The translations under genes and the position numbers were made by a program. Below the pieces are notes generated by a model, which saw only the letters and a list, made by a program, of their open reading frames with translations, did not search any database and had not been told where the DNA came from. A stretch of DNA of 8,228 nucleotides from JAFTYO01 sp045644765 (GTDB lineage: Bacteria > Pseudomonadota > Alphaproteobacteria > RF32 > CAG-239), in NCBI GenBank assembly GCA_045644765.1, contig JAZRHM010000003.1:1-8228 (forward strand), read 5' to 3'. Shown here one piece after another: positions 1-5,895 of this stretch (position 1 is the stretch's first letter; every line of letters begins with the position of its first letter).

Positions 1-320
1 GGAAACGTATATTTCCGCCGCCATTTGCTGAAAACATTGATACACAAGGGATTGAAGGCAGTTTTTTGCGCCTATAATAGTATTATAATAGAAAGAAAAT
101 ATCTATTTTAATAGGACAAATGAAAATAGCACTTTTCTTAAATTGACAATAGAAAGAGGTAATTTGAAATCAAAAAGAGAATGAAACTGATTACAAATAA
201 ATCAGTAAATTAATAGAACTGATTTAATACCGATTAATTAAGATAAACAAGTACAAGTGATTAAAAATCTGAATTTGAAAAGCAATTTGTAATAAAATCA
301 CCTTTTTCAATTTAAAATAC
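1..320. other. AT-rich gene-free stretch left of abiE
   Basis: No supported gene lies here. Two plus-strand frames run open from the window edge, one to a TAA at 75-77 and one to a TAA at 109-111. Either could be the tail of an upstream gene, but both are too short to call; the frame ending at 77 has the more protein-like translation (ends EGSFLRL). TATAAT-like boxes occur at 73-78 and 84-89 without good -35 partners. The heptamer ACTGATT appears at 186-192 and 218-224 and in inverted form at 200-206, the first and third forming a 7-bp stem with a 7-base loop. Nothing else is recognisable. Confidence 0.5.
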
Positions 321-349
321 TTGATTTTCTCCAATTAGTCTCATATAAT
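321..349 (+). promoter_or_regulatory. sigma70-type promoter of the abiE operon
   Basis: TTGATT (321-326) and a perfect TATAAT (344-349) are separated by exactly 17 bases, and the GTG start of the antitoxin lies 20 bases after the -10 box. Transcription would begin near 356, giving a leader of about 14 bases that is mostly the Shine-Dalgarno site. This is the best promoter match in the window. Confidence 0.75.
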
Positions 350-361
350 AGGACTAACTGG
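331..361. promoter_or_regulatory. inverted-repeat operator over the abiE -10 box
   Basis: CCAATTAGTC (331-340) and GACTAACTGG (352-361) are inverted repeats matching at 9 of 10 positions, separated by 11 bases that contain the TATAAT box. Half-site centres are about 21 bp apart, two helical turns, as expected for a dimer or paired winged-helix domains bound to one face of DNA. AbiEi antitoxins are known to repress their own promoters by binding inverted repeats, so this is the natural autoregulatory operator. The function is inferred; the repeat is seen directly. Confidence 0.6.
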
Positions 362-369
362 AGGAAATA

Positions 370-957
370 GTGATATATTCATTTGATGACTTGGCATTAA
401 AGTACAGAGATTACATCAATATTAAAAGTAAAATCAATCGTGAAGTACATTCCGGCAAATTGATACAAATTACTCGTGGTCTGTATGAAACAGATGCTAA
501 TGTAACCGGAAAATATTTAGCAGGTAGAATTTTTGGTCCGTCATACCTTTCTTTTGATTATGCATTATCTTTATATGGATTAATACCGGAAGCCGTTTAT
601 AAAACATATACATCGGCATCTTTTCAAAAGAAAAAAACTAAGAAATTTGAAAACCAATACGGGGTGTTTACATATAGAGATATTCCTTCTGATGTTTATC
701 CTCTAGGCGTTTTGTTATATGAAGAAAATGGATATTCATATCAAATTGCAACACCGGAAAAGGCAATGTGTGATAAACTATATTCCTTACCTCCGGTTAG
801 TAATTTAACAGAATTTAGCGCTTTATTATTTGATGACCTTCGCATAGATGAGAATGAATTTAAGAAGTTAGATATGGAAGTAATTGAAAAGTTAGCGCCA
901 TTATATCGTGCCAATAATTTGAAGTTTTTGATTAAGTTTGTCAGGAGAATGAAATAA
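370..957 (+). CDS. AbiEi-family antitoxin, type IV toxin-antitoxin system
   Basis: A 195-residue cytosolic antitoxin and transcriptional repressor, paired with the next gene. Residues 1-40 look like the N-terminal winged helix and end in the family's RGLY motif (36-39). The rest carries two further family signatures: PSYLSFDYALSLYGLIPE (57-74) and ATPEKAMCDKLY (127-138). In type IV systems the antitoxin does not have to bind the toxin; it counteracts the toxin's effect and represses the operon by binding inverted repeats in the promoter. The start is GTG at 370, chosen because GGAGG (360-364) lies five bases upstream and the promoter and operator sit just before it. The basic C-terminus (KFVRRMK) is typical. 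The stop codon shares one base with the toxin start (TAATG), so translation is probably coupled. Length is close to the usual ~200 residues. Confidence 0.88.
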   Translation: MIYSFDDLALKYRDYINIKSKINREVHSGKLIQITRGLYETDANVTGKYLAGRIFGPSYLSFDYALSLYGLIPEAVYKTYTSASFQKKKTKKFENQYGVFTYRDIPSDVYPLGVLLYEENGYSYQIATPEKAMCDKLYSLPPVSNLTEFSALLFDDLRIDENEFKKLDMEVIEKLAPLYRANNLKFLIKFVRRMK

Positions 958-1820
958 TGCAAACAGTTTTAGAACAAATGCTTTCAAAATATAAAACCAA
1001 TAGCATTGAAGAAAAGAAAAACGCTTTAAAAGAAATTGTACAAGAAGTTGCATTGTGTGGACTTTCTCGTGCCGGTTTTTTCAAAAATGTAGCATTTTAT
1101 GGCGGTACAGCACTTCGTATTTTTTATGGTCTTGACCGTTTTTCTGAAGATTTAGACTTTTCTTTGATAGAACCAAATGAAAATTTTGAATTAAAACCAT
1201 ATTTTTCAAGTTTAGAAAAAGAATTGTCCTCTCTCGGATTACAGTTTTCTATTGAAGAAAAACAAAAAACACAGGATTCTGCTATTAAATCAGCATTTTT
1301 AAAAGGAAACACCAAAGAACACATATTAAATGTGTATGGTTCAGACTTAAATATAAATTCAAACGAAGTTATAAAGATTAAGTTTGAAATTGATACAAAT
1401 CCCCCACCATTTGCAACATTTGAGAACAAATATCGTTTATTGCCCAGTTCATATCAGGTAAAATTATATGATATGCCTTCATTGTTTGCAGGTAAACTTC
1501 ATGCTGTAATTTGTCGTTCTTGGAAAAATAGAATTAAAGGTAGAGACCTCTATGATTATGTTTTTTATTTAGCAAATAATGCAACCGTTAATTTATCTCA
1601 TTTAAGAGCAAGGCTTGAAGATACCGGAATAATAACAAAAGATAGCAATTTTGAATTGAAAGACTTACTATCAATGTTAAAAGAGCGTTTTGAAACAATT
1701 GATTTTGAACAAGCAAAACAAGATGTTTTACCTTTTGTTGCAGATAAAACCAAACTAGATTTATGGGGAAAAGACTTTTTTATAGATATTACTCATAATC
1801 TAAGACAAAATGAACAATAA
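957..1820 (+). CDS. AbiEii/AbiGii-family nucleotidyltransferase toxin
   Basis: A 287-residue toxin of the DUF1814 (AbiEii) family, DNA-polymerase-beta-like nucleotidyltransferases. Related MenT toxins add nucleotides to tRNA acceptor ends and so halt translation; that exact target is not shown here. The catalytic motifs are intact: YGGTALR (48-54), RFSEDLDFSL (61-70) with the metal-binding DLD, KFEID (142-146) as the third acidic strand, and FAGKLHAVICR (177-187) followed by KGRDLYD (194-200), the family's Lys and Asp motifs. Start ATG at 957 overlaps the antitoxin stop by one base, with AGGAGA (943-948) eight bases upstream. Members occur on phages, plasmids and genomic islands and some cause abortive phage infection. 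No frameshift or lost motif is seen, so the pair should be functional. Confidence 0.9.
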   Translation: MQTVLEQMLSKYKTNSIEEKKNALKEIVQEVALCGLSRAGFFKNVAFYGGTALRIFYGLDRFSEDLDFSLIEPNENFELKPYFSSLEKELSSLGLQFSIEEKQKTQDSAIKSAFLKGNTKEHILNVYGSDLNINSNEVIKIKFEIDTNPPPFATFENKYRLLPSSYQVKLYDMPSLFAGKLHAVICRSWKNRIKGRDLYDYVFYLANNATVNLSHLRARLEDTGIITKDSNFELKDLLSMLKERFETIDFEQAKQDVLPFVADKTKLDLWGKDFFIDITHNLRQNEQ

Positions 1821-1849
1821 AACATTTTAACAACCATAAAAACAAAACA

Positions 1850-1875
1850 GGTGCGAGGGGAAAGCCCGTCGCACC
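1850..1875. repeat. GC-rich hairpin downstream of abiE
   Basis: GGTGCGA (1850-1856) pairs perfectly with TCGCACC (1869-1875), and GGG/CCC inside extends the stem across a one-base bulge. It is strongly GC-rich in AT-rich DNA. On the plus strand it is followed by GATTACTTTG, not a U-tract, so it is not a normal terminator for abiE. Read on the minus strand it is followed by TGTTTTGTTTTT, which resembles an intrinsic terminator, yet no minus-strand gene feeds into it. It could block antisense transcription, stabilise the abiE mRNA 3' end, or be a copy of a dispersed palindrome. Confidence 0.6.
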
Positions 1876-1975
1876 GATTACTTTGTAAAAAAAACATAAA
1901 ACGAAGTAAAGCAATTAACTTCATATGTATTTATCCGGCAAAAAGTGATTTTATTAAAATCAAAAAACTACAAAT

Positions 1976-1999
1976 TTTACAAATAAATACCTTTGTAAA
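1976..1999. promoter_or_regulatory. 8-bp inverted repeat before the first ankyrin gene
   Basis: TTTACAAA (1976-1983) and TTTGTAAA (1992-1999) form a perfect 8-bp inverted repeat with an 8-base centre, ending ten bases before the Shine-Dalgarno site of the ankyrin gene. A further TTTGTAAA lies at 1882-1889. The spacing suits a dimeric repressor site, but AT-rich DNA makes chance matches easier. No convincing -35/-10 pair was found between 1876 and 2008. Confidence 0.35.
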
Positions 2000-2018
2000 C
2001 AAAACAACGGAGGTAAAC

Positions 2019-2579
2019 ATGTTAACTTATAACGCAGAAAATCAAACCTATTCAAAATTAATCCACTTATCTCAATTTCCTGAAATGAAAAAGAAAATAG
2101 AACAGATTTCCGAGCGAATTTGTAATACACCAATTTATTCGATAAACAACTATAAAATCGAAGAAGAACTATGTATTGATTGCATAGATGAACTGAAAAA
2201 GATAATTAGCAGCAAAACTTTTAATATCAATTCACCATTAAATCGCAGAAGAGCACACTTGTTTTTAGTCGCTTGCTACTTCTGTTCAACAATGGAACCA
2301 TTAGAATATTTGCTTGAACAAGGAAGTGAAATAAACAGAACAGATATGTTTGGCTATAACGCAATAATGTATGTTGTATCAAATGAAAATATGGATAATG
2401 AAACAAAATTAAAAACAATTCAAATGCTGATTGATAAAGGTTGTGATGTAAATTGGCTGACTTGCCAACAAGAAACAGCACTTACAATGGCTTTAAGCCG
2501 AGTGGATATAGATATTGCAAACCTACTTTTAGATAACGGCGCTATGTTGTTCGGAGAATTAAATTATCCTAAAGAGTAA
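2019..2579 (+). CDS. small ankyrin-repeat protein
   Basis: A 186-residue soluble protein with no signal peptide or membrane segment. Residues 1-75 have no recognisable domain; then come about three ankyrin repeats: 79-110 (ending LLEQGSEINRTD), 111-148 (GYNAIMYVV to LIDKGCDVNW) and 152-178 (TALTMALSRVDIDIANLLLDNGA). Ankyrin repeats bind proteins, so the partner defines the role and cannot be read here. The ATG at 2019 is chosen because GGAGG (2009-2013) sits five bases upstream; the frame stays open back to 1851, but the extra 56 residues run through the hairpin and inverted repeat and look non-coding. It is the only gene of its transcription unit and ends at a strong terminator. Its general design resembles the ankyrin protein at 4866, with little identical sequence by eye. 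Confidence 0.8.
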   Translation: MLTYNAENQTYSKLIHLSQFPEMKKKIEQISERICNTPIYSINNYKIEEELCIDCIDELKKIISSKTFNINSPLNRRRAHLFLVACYFCSTMEPLEYLLEQGSEINRTDMFGYNAIMYVVSNENMDNETKLKTIQMLIDKGCDVNWLTCQQETALTMALSRVDIDIANLLLDNGAMLFGELNYPKE

Positions 2580-2586
2580 ATGAACA

Positions 2587-2609
2587 AAACCGCCAAAAAC
2601 TGGCGGTTT
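2587..2609. terminator. bidirectional intrinsic terminator
   Basis: AAACCGCCA (2587-2595) and TGGCGGTTT (2601-2609) form a perfect 9-bp stem with a 5-base loop. It lies between convergent genes: eight bases after the ankyrin stop and three bases beyond the stop of the minus-strand gene. The minus-strand reading continues TTTTGTT after the stem, the better U-tract; the plus-strand reading has TTTAATT. Confidence 0.8.
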
Positions 2610-2611
2610 AA

Positions 2612-2917
2612 TTACATATATCCTCTAATCAAACCTTGGATTTCGGCGGCAAGACCGGCAGCCTTAAGGAGTTTGTTATATTTGTTGCTTTTATCGGTCA
2701 TATTAAAATATGCGTATAACAACATATTTGAGACTAAATCTGCCTTTTCCATAATCTCTTGGATAAGGTCTTCAAAAGTGACGTTATAGGTTTCATTTAT
2801 AATTTTGTAGTTTTTGATTTTTTTATGATTTTTATGCAAAAAACTATTAAAACCATCTATATTTGCAAAGTTTTTATACCCTTTACGATTTGTAATTGTC
2901 TCAATCAATACTTTCAT
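2612..2917 (-). CDS. hypothetical protein, last gene of minus operon
   Basis: A 101-residue protein I do not recognise. It is lysine- and asparagine-rich at the N-terminus (positions 10-45) and appears helical from about 48 to 100 (FEDLIQEIMEKADLVSNMLLYAY, then LLKAAGLAAEIQGLI), with no signal peptide or clear membrane segment. It is supported as real by an AAGGA site six bases before its ATG, and by the terminator that begins right after its stop. A 6-bp palindrome (CTTATA, 2926-2931, with TATAAG, 2935-2940) overlaps that ribosome-binding site. It follows the 383-residue gene by 45 bases with no terminator between, so it is probably co-transcribed. A small accessory or regulatory subunit is possible but unproven. 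Confidence 0.6.
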   Translation of the reverse strand: MKVLIETITNRKGYKNFANIDGFNSFLHKNHKKIKNYKIINETYNVTFEDLIQEIMEKADLVSNMLLYAYFNMTDKSNKYNKLLKAAGLAAEIQGLIRGYM

Positions 2918-2962
2918 AATAAATCCTTATACTTTATAAGAATATTTATGATACAAATTCTA

Positions 2963-4114
2963 TTATTCTTCTTTAATAACCTCAAAATATCTAATATTAT
3001 TAAGAATTTGTTTTTTCGGTTGTTTTTCTATGTCACCTTTTGCTGTAATCATTAATCCATCTTTATGGGCTTCTACGGCCATTCTATAGTCATTTTCATT
3101 GAGAATTATAGATACAGCTCTTTCCTTATCTCCTAATATGTCATTAACTTTTATTTCTCCTTGATTATCTGTTTCTCCTTTTTCGCATTTAACAACATAA
3201 CCTCTAATTTCTACATCAATTTCTGGAGCTAAAATCCTCAATTGTTGCGCGGCTTCACTCAATACATCAGCTGTATCTTGTCGTATATTAAAATTTGTTT
3301 TCAAGTTCCAATATGGCATAACAGGTCTTACGGGAGCCCAAGATATATCTATATTTGCTCCACCATCACCGCATATTTTTGCTATCTCTGCAACAGCTTC
3401 ACAAAAATTTGCACTCATACCATCTTTAATAGAATCCATAAATGCTTGTTCATCTCTATTGTTAGCAGCAGTTATTGCTATAGGAAGCAATTGCGATATT
3501 CTCATAATAGTTTTTCGTCCTAAAGGTTCATCATCTTTACTTAATAACTCCTGTTTCTTTTCTATAGGAGTAAAAAGATTTTGTAAACGAGGGTCTGTTT
3601 TTGAAAAAATATTTACAATAAAACTCCCTTGCTCAGTATGTCCCATTCTTAAACCATTCATAAAATCTTCTACTTCTTTAGAGTATCTTGAGCGAAAACA
3701 TGGACGAGGTTTGATAAGTGATTGTGCTACAGAAGCTATCATATCTAAGCTATTTTTAAGAAGATTTGAAGCATCTTGTAAAGGAAGAGCATTTATAGGT
3801 TTTCCTTTATAAGCAGTTATTCTAATGGTATCAGCATTTGCTCTCAATATATCAGTTACAATGCTGTTTAATGAACGTTGTTCAATATCTGATAACACTT
3901 TAATAATATCTAATATCCTGCTTATATAGTCTGCAATTTCGGTATCGGTGGGAACGATTATTTTAATATTTCTGTCATTGTTATATTTTTGCCAAATAGA
4001 AGCAATATTTTCATATTTTGATACAACTTGCCAATTAGTAGCTTCTAAATAGCTTGTAATATAAAGAGGAAGTATTTTTCTTAAAATGTTTATATCTATT
4101 TCAATTGATTTCAT
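2963..4114 (-). CDS. 383-residue protein of unknown function paired with DUF4365
   Basis: I recognise this as a widespread but uncharacterised bacterial family and know no named domain for it. Regions that look conserved are IIVPTD..IADYISR (52-66), the block RMGHTEQGSF (156-165) after a conserved basic stretch KPRPCFRSR, GMSANFCEAV (232-241) and ISWAPVRP (257-264). The last ~80 residues (302-380) alternate short beta strands with NDYRMAVEAHKDG and end in strands around LNNIRYFEVI; this looks like an OB-type nucleic-acid- or ligand-binding fold, which is an inference. There is no signal peptide or membrane segment. Its ATG overlaps the TGA of the DUF4365 gene (ATGA, 4111-4114), so the two are translationally coupled and likely form a complex. 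A role as sensor or regulator of the nuclease-like partner fits the arrangement but is not shown by a catalytic motif. Confidence 0.85.
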   Translation of the reverse strand: MKSIEIDINILRKILPLYITSYLEATNWQVVSKYENIASIWQKYNNDRNIKIIVPTDTEIADYISRILDIIKVLSDIEQRSLNSIVTDILRANADTIRITAYKGKPINALPLQDASNLLKNSLDMIASVAQSLIKPRPCFRSRYSKEVEDFMNGLRMGHTEQGSFIVNIFSKTDPRLQNLFTPIEKKQELLSKDDEPLGRKTIMRISQLLPIAITAANNRDEQAFMDSIKDGMSANFCEAVAEIAKICGDGGANIDISWAPVRPVMPYWNLKTNFNIRQDTADVLSEAAQQLRILAPEIDVEIRGYVVKCEKGETDNQGEIKVNDILGDKERAVSIILNENDYRMAVEAHKDGLMITAKGDIEKQPKKQILNNIRYFEVIKEE

Positions 4115-4599
4115 AATCCATACTTCCTTTTCATCTCATTTTCTAAATCAATTAATGTATTATCAGTAAAAATATTAGTTAGAGGAATTGTTACCGTAAC
4201 ACTCGTAGAATTAGATACTTCTTCCATATTTTCCAAACATGTCCAATATGCACATTTATTGATTTGTAGAAAATCAGTATCTTGCTTTACCCAATCATTA
4301 GGAATATCTGAAGGAACAATCATACATATAAGAATACGTTTTTCTATAGATTTAGCCCTTAAATCATTATAGTTTTTTATCGGTAGCGGATAATGAATTG
4401 CTCCATTATGTATATATTGTTTTTGTGAGGTGGTTTTTAATTGTGCAGCAATTCCACTACATGGTGACGATGTGAAGCGAAAAACTATATCAATGCTAGA
4501 ATCATCTACTTCTGGAATTACACAAGAACACCCTGCTACAGAAGCAATGGCTCGCACATAGGATATAGCAATTTGTTCTTTTTGTTGATTAATATCCAT
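4111..4599 (-). CDS. DUF4365 protein, probable PD-(D/E)XK-type nuclease
   Basis: A 162-residue DUF4365-family protein, first gene of the minus operon. Family hallmarks are the N-terminal QKEQIAISYVRAIASVAG (6-23), DDSSIDIVF (32-40), AAQLKTTS (51-58) and CAYWTCL (116-122), with a C-terminal IP..NIFTDNTLIDLE. Glu8, Asp37 and Gln53-Leu-Lys55 line up as a PD-(D/E)XK active site in the E...D...QxK form, as in several restriction-type nucleases; I recall the family being placed in that superfamily. It is a single-domain form without a fused sensor, so specificity may come from the 383-residue partner. AAGGAG lies five bases before its ATG. Upstream is a 266-base divergent region shared with the second ankyrin operon. 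Such proteins are frequent in defence islands; DNA cleavage here is an inference. Confidence 0.8.
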   Translation of the reverse strand: MDINQQKEQIAISYVRAIASVAGCSCVIPEVDDSSIDIVFRFTSSPCSGIAAQLKTTSQKQYIHNGAIHYPLPIKNYNDLRAKSIEKRILICMIVPSDIPNDWVKQDTDFLQINKCAYWTCLENMEEVSNSTSVTVTIPLTNIFTDNTLIDLENEMKRKYGL

Positions 4600-4695
4600 A
4601 TTAACTCCTTATTATGGTAATATAAACAGAAAAAGTTATCAAAAAATAAATTTTTTTAATTTTTCTGAATCAACCCTTTGAATTTAAACAAAAAC

Positions 4696-4740
4696 GCTGC
4701 TAAATCAGTATATTATTATAAAAAATATTGATTTTGCGGC
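4696..4740. promoter_or_regulatory. 45-bp imperfect palindrome in divergent region
   Basis: The outer arms GCTGC (4696-4700) and GCGGC (4736-4740) pair with one G-T, and the inner arms AAATCAGTAT (4702-4711) and ATATTGATTT (4725-4734) pair with one G-T; a single T-T mismatch separates them. The 13-base centre is all A/T. It lies between divergent operons and abuts the TTGACA -35 box at 4741, so it could be a shared operator. On the minus strand the stem is followed by GTTTTTGTTT, so it could also act as a terminator against antisense transcription. Confidence 0.5.
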
Positions 4741-4769
4741 TTGACAGCTGATTCGTGATGTGTTTAAAT
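4741..4769 (+). promoter_or_regulatory. promoter of the second ankyrin operon
   Basis: A perfect TTGACA -35 box (4741-4746) is followed after 17 bases by TTAAAT (4764-4769), a four-of-six match to the -10 box. It would give a leader of roughly 90 bases before the ATG at 4866, long enough to hold the paired elements at 4809-4859. Confidence 0.5.
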
Positions 4770-4808
4770 CAAATCGAACCGAGAGGCGTCGATAAGGCGT
4801 TTATCTCA

Positions 4809-4859
4809 AAAAGTGAATTTATAAGCAACTTGTCCCACTTTTAAGCGGACTAAAAGGAG
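4809..4859 (+). promoter_or_regulatory. 5' leader with competing short stems near the SD
   Basis: CACTTTTA (4836-4843) can pair upstream with AAAAGTG (4809-4815, 7 bp) or downstream through CTTTTA (4838-4843) with TAAAAG (4851-4856), which overlaps the ribosome-binding site AAAAGGAG (4852-4859). The two stems exclude each other, so folding could expose or hide the site. The stems are short and A-U-rich, so this may be chance. Confidence 0.25.
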
Positions 4860-4865
4860 ATTAAA

Positions 4866-5399
4866 ATGAATACGAATATTTCGCATCATAATATGGTGCA
4901 AACGCTTATGAAAGCGTTATATCAAAACAATTTGCCTACAATTACAGATTTATTGAACCAAGGGGTTAATGTTAATCTGCCGTATAACGACAACGGTTGG
5001 ACACCTTTTATGTGGGTATGTAAAGAGTTTTACGAAACCGATGTTATCAAACAGTTCTTGGCTTATGGTGGTAATGTACATTCTCGCAACAAAGCAGGCG
5101 AAACTCCATTTATGATTGCCGCTAAGAAAAGAAGTAATCCGGACACATTAGATGTTTTACTCAAAGAAGGAAGCGATATTAACGCACAAGACAATTTAGG
5201 TAATACTGCTCTTATAAAAGTAATTCAACATCCGCAAGCAATGATGCGTTTAGGGGTAATTGAGTTTCTTATCAAGAACGGTGCCAATGTTGATATTAAA
5301 AACAATGAAGGCAAAGATATTTGGGACTATGTCGATAATCATAAAGGCTTAAATGAGTTTATCCTTTGTACATTATTAGAGAGGTGTGCAAATGACTAA
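4866..5399 (+). CDS. ankyrin-repeat protein, first gene of DUF3768/DUF1737 operon
   Basis: A 177-residue soluble protein made almost wholly of ankyrin repeats: about 11-41 (LMKALYQNNLPTITDLLNQG), 44-75 (GWTPFMWVCKEF to YGGNVHSRN), 78-110 (GETPFMIAAKKRS to GSDINAQD), 112-146 (GNTALIKVI to NGANVDIKN) and a partial cap from 149 (GKDIWDYVDNHKGLNEFILCTLLE). The TPFM and NTAL helices and the G(A/S)(N/D)(V/I)(N/D) turns are canonical. No signal peptide or membrane segment, so a cytosolic protein-binding scaffold or an inhibitor is likely. AAAAGGAG lies six bases before the ATG. Its last eight bases overlap the next gene's start, implying coupled translation. The partner protein is unknown; the overlapping DUF3768 protein is a candidate. 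Confidence 0.88.
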   Translation: MNTNISHHNMVQTLMKALYQNNLPTITDLLNQGVNVNLPYNDNGWTPFMWVCKEFYETDVIKQFLAYGGNVHSRNKAGETPFMIAAKKRSNPDTLDVLLKEGSDINAQDNLGNTALIKVIQHPQAMMRLGVIEFLIKNGANVDIKNNEGKDIWDYVDNHKGLNEFILCTLLERCAND

Positions 5400-5718
5400 T
5401 ATTCAAGAAATAGCCAAATTAAATGATGAATTTAGAACAAATCCGTCAAAAGGTGTATTGGTTTTAACTCAAGGTATCAGATGTAATACACAAGAGGACA
5501 TTGCAACCATTATTAACAAAGTCCGCAATTTCAATGATTTTAATGAAGATAATAATCCATACGGTGAAAAAGACTTTGGCGCATTTGATTTTAAGGGAAA
5601 GAAGATTTTTTGGAAAATTGATTATTATGACCGAGAACTTCTTTATATCTCGCCCGATGCCTGCAACCCAAAACTAACCAACCGTGTGCTTACCATAATG
5701 TATGCAGATGAATACTAG
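5392..5718 (+). CDS. DUF3768 family protein
   Basis: A 108-residue DUF3768 protein of unknown function. The family pattern is clear: an N-terminal helix with IAKLNDEFR (6-14), GVLVLTQGI (21-29), a short helical stretch ending VRNFNDFNEDNNPYGEKDFGAF (44-65), KIFWKIDYYDRELLYISPD (71-89) and the C-terminal NRVLTIMYADEY. As far as I recall the family is mostly alphaproteobacterial, common on plasmids and accessory regions, and without a known reaction. The ATG at 5392 is preferred over the in-frame GTG at 5386, because AGAGAGG lies seven bases before it and the family starts near the IxxLND motif. It overlaps the ankyrin gene by eight bases, and its TAG stop is part of the next gene's AGGAGG site. 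It is one of the best clues to the host's lineage. Confidence 0.85.
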   Translation: MTNIQEIAKLNDEFRTNPSKGVLVLTQGIRCNTQEDIATIINKVRNFNDFNEDNNPYGEKDFGAFDFKGKKIFWKIDYYDRELLYISPDACNPKLTNRVLTIMYADEY

Positions 5719-5726
5719 GAGGAAAT

Positions 5727-5879
5727 ATGAAATACGATATTATATGTTCCACAAGTGTAGATGACCTGATTAAGTGGGTAAATGAGAAACTAAAACAAGG
5801 TTGGAAATTGCAAGGCGGAGTTGCCACAATGACACATCAACCGAGTTACACCGTGTTTTATCAAGCAATCATAAAATAA
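5727..5879 (+). CDS. DUF1737 family small protein
   Basis: A 50-residue protein beginning MKYDIICSTSVDDLIKWVNE and ending YTVFYQAIIK. It matches the DUF1737 pattern: a short strand, a helix ending in VNEKL, the GW..QGGV core (GWKLQGGV, about residues 30-37) and a final YQA(M/I) strand. The function of the family is unknown; it is a small single-domain cytosolic fold. A near-perfect AGGAGG (5717-5722) sits four bases before the ATG and overlaps the DUF3768 stop, so it is the third gene of the ankyrin operon. It is followed by a stem-loop and then the recombinase gene. Too short to appear in a long-ORF scan, but well supported by its site, spacing and family pattern. Confidence 0.85.
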   Translation: MKYDIICSTSVDDLIKWVNEKLKQGWKLQGGVATMTHQPSYTVFYQAIIK

Positions 5880-5895
5880 CAGATTTTTGAAGACC

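Larger units (their letters stand above)
4600..4865. other. divergent intergenic region between minus operon and ankyrin operon
   Basis: This 266-base gap holds the start regions of both operons. The left part (4620-4690) is A/T-tract-rich and carries TTGATT/TTGATA-like boxes on the minus strand, but with poor spacing to any -10, so no minus promoter is called with confidence. The middle has the 45-bp palindrome and the right part the TTGACA promoter and leader listed separately. No small gene is evident. Confidence 0.6.

Noticed and set aside
3..77. Possible C-terminal tail of an upstream gene
   Set aside because: Only 24 codons, and another frame stays open even longer, so coding cannot be separated from chance.
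120..212. Tiny plus-strand reading frames (8-11 codons) upstream of abiE
   Set aside because: Too short, with weak ribosome sites; expected by chance.
741..1429. Minus-strand open frames at 741-962 and 1124-1429
   Set aside because: They lie opposite the intact antitoxin and toxin genes, have no ribosome sites and no recognisable protein pattern.
1988..1995. TACCTTTG, a match to the Bacteroidota -7 element TAnnTTTG
   Set aside because: No TTTG at the -33 position, and the window otherwise uses sigma70-like boxes and strong SD sites, unlike Bacteroidota.
1851..2018. A 56-residue N-terminal extension of the first ankyrin protein, in the same frame from 1851
   Set aside because: It runs through a GC hairpin and an inverted repeat, has no ribosome site, and the ATG at 2019 has a GGAGG five bases upstream.
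2227..2481. Minus-strand open frame opposite the first ankyrin gene
   Set aside because: Shadow of an ankyrin coding frame, no start signals.
2580..3812. Plus-strand open frames at 2580-2789, 2759-3055, 3242-3523 and 3459-3812
   Set aside because: They are antisense shadows of the minus-strand operon, and the first starts in the terminator.
5386..5391. GTG start for the DUF3768 gene at 5386
   Set aside because: It lies only two bases from the AGAGAGG site, while ATG at 5392 has seven-base spacing and fits the family N-terminus.
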